Assembly: GCA_018895675.1 (NCBI GenBank)
Contig: JAHIOG010000531.1
Span: 1 to 5,301 of the forward strand
Source of the DNA: a bacterium
GTDB lineage: Bacteria; Fidelibacterota; UBA2242
DNA length: 5,301 nucleotides
Direction of reading: 5' to 3'
In this document: positions 3,567-5,301 of the stretch, one piece after another
How the letters are laid out: each line of letters begins with the position of its first letter
Numbering within the stretch: the first letter of the stretch is position 1
The notes under the pieces: model-generated
What the model saw: the letters and a program-made list of their open reading frames with translations, nothing else
Told to the model about the DNA's origin: nothing
Database searches by the model: none
Translations under genes and position numbers: made by a program

Positions 3567-5301
3567 ATGAGCGCACCCGATAAAATAATCAAACTCGTTG
3601 ACCGTTTTGATCGAAACATTGATGCTTATAAGCAGGGAAAATACAACGAAACTCAGGTAAGACGCGAGTTCATTGATCCATTTTTCAAAGCTTTAGGATG
3701 GGATGTGGCTAACGAGCGTGGCTACGCCGAAGCCTACAAAGAGGTCGTCCACGAAGATGTTATTAAAGTTGGACAAGGTACTAAAGCTCCCGATTATAGT
3801 TTCCGTATCGGTGGCGCCCGCAAATTTTTCGTAGAGGCAAAGAAACCTTCTATTGATATAAAAGGTGATATTCATCCCGCTTTCCAGCTGCGTCGTTATG
3901 CGTGGTCGGCTAAGTTGCCGCTCTCAATTCTCACTGACTTTGAAGAATTCGCTGTATATGATGCCCGAATTAAGCCCAACAAAAACGATAAAGCATCAAA
4001 TGCACGTGTAATGTATATAACCTTTCGTGAGTATCCGGAAAAATGGGAAGAAATTGCCTCGATTTTTTCACATGATTCAATATTGAAAGGCTCTTTTGAT
4101 AAATATGTAGAATCGGGCAGGAAGAAACGCGGCACAGCTGAGGTTGATGACGCTTTTCTCAGTGAAATCGAGACTTGGCGAGACCTCCTGGCAAGAAATA
4201 TCGCACTGCGAAATCCACAACTTGAAAACCGCGTGCTGAATGATGTAATTCAGAAAACCATTGACCGCATCCTTTTTCTGAGGATTTGCGAAGACCGTGG
4301 TGTTGAAAATTACGGGCAGCTGATGGCGCTGCTCAACGGCGCTAATATCTATTCACGCCTGTCTAAACATTTTCTAAGAGCCGATGAACGCTATAACTCG
4401 GGTCTGTTTCATTTTTCCAGTGAAAAGAACCGTCAAGATCCTGATGAAATTTCACTGCAACTTGTAATTGACGATAAACCTTTAAAAGACATAATAAAAA
4501 GGCTGTACTATCCTGAAAGCCCTTATGAATTTTCTGTGCTTCCAGCGGATATTCTCGGACAGGTTTATGAACGCTTCCTCGGTAAAGTGATACGGCGGAC
4601 ACCCGGACACCGTGCAGTTGTCGAAGATAAACCGGAAGTTCGTAAAGCCGGCGGTGTCTATTATACTCCAACATACATCGTAGATTACATCGTGGAAAAC
4701 ACAGTCGGGAAATTGGTTGAAAGTAAAACGCCGAAACAGGTTGAAAAATTGAAGATTCTTGATCCTGCCTGCGGCTCCGGCTCATTTCTTCTGGGCGCGT
4801 ACCAATATCTTATGGATTGGCATCTGGAACAATATACGGCTAATGATCCCGAAAAATACCTGAAAAGCCGCTCACCGAAAATCTATCAGATCAGAAGCGG
4901 CGATTGGCGGCTTTCAACTTCTGAGAAAAAACGGATTTTGCTGAATAATATCTACGGCGTGGATATTGACACACAGGCAGTAGAGGTGACGAAACTCTCT
5001 CTGCTGCTCAAAGTGCTGGAAGGTGAAACGGATGAAACGCTGAAAAGTCAACTGAAGCTCTTCCATGAACGTGCCCTGCCTGATCTGGGAAATAATATAA
5101 AATGTGGGAACTCACTGATCGGCTCTGACTTTTATGATGGAAAGCAGCTATCTCTTTTAAGTGAAGATGAAATGTACAGGATCAACGCTTTTGATTGGGA
5201 GAAGGAATTCCCGGAGATATTTCACCGCAGAGACGCCTGTCTACGTCCTACGGACAGGCAGGCAAAGGACGCAGAGAAGGGTTTTGATGCTGTGATTGGG
5301 A
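3567..5301 (+). CDS. Type IIG restriction-modification enzyme (Eco57I-like; nuclease plus N6-adenine methyltransferase), 3' end cut by window
   Basis: The frame is open from ATG 3567 to the window end (578 codons); such enzymes usually reach about 1000 residues, so roughly half is seen. The start is the first ATG after an in-frame TAG at 3546. Domains in order: an N-terminal PD-(D/E)xK nuclease related to HsdR_N (REFIDPFFKALGWDV, then P75-D76 ... E90-A91-K92), a helical linker about 160-350, and an adenine-specific DNA methyltransferase beginning at GGVYYTPTYIVDYIV (Y365-P368). The S-adenosylmethionine site is DPACGSG (D399-G405), motif II is YGVDIDTQAVEVTKLSL (D466, D468), and CGNSLIG (about 513-519) follows. 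The final bases read GFDAVIG, directly before the expected catalytic NPPY, which lies outside, as does the target-recognition domain. One chain would thus both cut and methylate DNA in the cytoplasm. A nuclease-linked BREX or DISARM-type methylase is less likely. A repeat interrupts the segment before GFDAVIG. Confidence 0.93.
   Translation, partial: MSAPDKIIKLVDRFDRNIDAYKQGKYNETQVRREFIDPFFKALGWDVANERGYAEAYKEVVHEDVIKVGQGTKAPDYSFRIGGARKFFVEAKKPSIDIKGDIHPAFQLRRYAWSAKLPLSILTDFEEFAVYDARIKPNKNDKASNARVMYITFREYPEKWEEIASIFSHDSILKGSFDKYVESGRKKRGTAEVDDAFLSEIETWRDLLARNIALRNPQLENRVLNDVIQKTIDRILFLRICEDRGVENYGQLMALLNGANIYSRLSKHFLRADERYNSGLFHFSSEKNRQDPDEISLQLVIDDKPLKDIIKRLYYPESPYEFSVLPADILGQVYERFLGKVIRRTPGHRAVVEDKPEVRKAGGVYYTPTYIVDYIVENTVGKLVESKTPKQVEKLKILDPACGSGSFLLGAYQYLMDWHLEQYTANDPEKYLKSRSPKIYQIRSGDWRLSTSEKKRILLNNIYGVDIDTQAVEVTKLSLLLKVLEGETDETLKSQLKLFHERALPDLGNNIKCGNSLIGSDFYDGKQLSLLSEDEMYRINAFDWEKEFPEIFHRRDACLRPTDRQAKDAEKGFDAVIG
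5221..5279. repeat. Nested repeat inside the restriction-modification reading frame
   Basis: The 8-base word CGCAGAGA occurs at 5226-5233 and again at 5270-5277. Between them is a segment with a perfect 7-bp inverted repeat, GCCTGTC (5235-5241) and GACAGGC (5253-5259). GACGC at 5232-5236 is repeated at 5268-5272; the two copies are 36 bp apart. Removing 5237-5272 restores the simple sequence CGCAGAGACGCAGAGAAGG and keeps the frame, giving FHRRDAEKGF. The extra 12 codons are rich in Arg, Asp, Cys and Gln, and lie in the loop between EFPEI and GFDAVIG, a place where related enzymes vary in length. It looks like a palindromic unit inserted in a simple CGCAGAGA-type repeat, both translated. Confidence 0.65.

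Noticed and set aside
3693..4785. Minus-strand open frames at 3693-3875, 3896-4135 and 4363-4785
   Set aside because: They are antisense to the restriction-modification gene, whose frame is open with recognisable nuclease and methyltransferase motifs; the 140-codon one has low-complexity, antisense-like composition.

Overview
The window looks like an accessory junction in the chromosome of a carbohydrate-degrading, Gram-negative-type bacterium. The best guess is Bacteroidota or a neighbouring FCB/PVC lineage: the left gene is a GH97 lipoprotein, a family concentrated in Bacteroidota, and the intergenic DNA is AT-rich. The sequence alone does not settle the phylum, and no rRNA, tRNA or housekeeping gene is present to do so.

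Layout, left to right. (1) 1-2015, minus strand: a nearly complete SusB-type glycoside hydrolase family 97 gene, missing only its last residues at the window edge. It encodes an exported lipoprotein with the inverting-type active site. (2) 2016-2461: a gene-poor divergent intergenic region. It holds a cluster of direct and inverted 8-10 bp repeats around a perfect GC-rich palindrome, a hairpin, and a short open frame that may be a gene remnant. (3) 2450-3102, plus strand: a type II toxin-antitoxin operon, with a Phd/YefM-type antitoxin followed 12 bp later by a RelE-type mRNA interferase. It is preceded by a perfect 17-bp palindrome that overlaps the putative -35 box. (4) 3103-3566: AT-rich spacer with a short coding remnant that looks like the last blade of a beta-propeller protein, a roughly 105-113 bp element with near-perfect terminal inverted repeats (MITE-like), and the leader of the next gene. 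(5) 3567-5301, plus strand: the first 578 codons of a large single-chain type IIG (Eco57I-like) restriction-modification enzyme, with an N-terminal PD-(D/E)xK nuclease and an N6-adenine methyltransferase domain. The window ends just before the expected NPPY motif.

The toxin-antitoxin pair and the restriction-modification gene form a small defence and addiction patch on one strand, next to a polysaccharide-utilisation gene on the other. Small repeats, a MITE-like element and gene remnants between them are consistent with repeated insertion at this site. The most unusual local feature is a nested repeat inside the restriction-modification reading frame. A 36-bp (12-codon) palindrome-bearing segment, flanked by 5-bp direct repeats, appears to sit inside a CGCAGAGA-type repeat, and the frame stays open. 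I do not see a clearly new multi-gene system; the novelty here lies in the repeats and the architecture.
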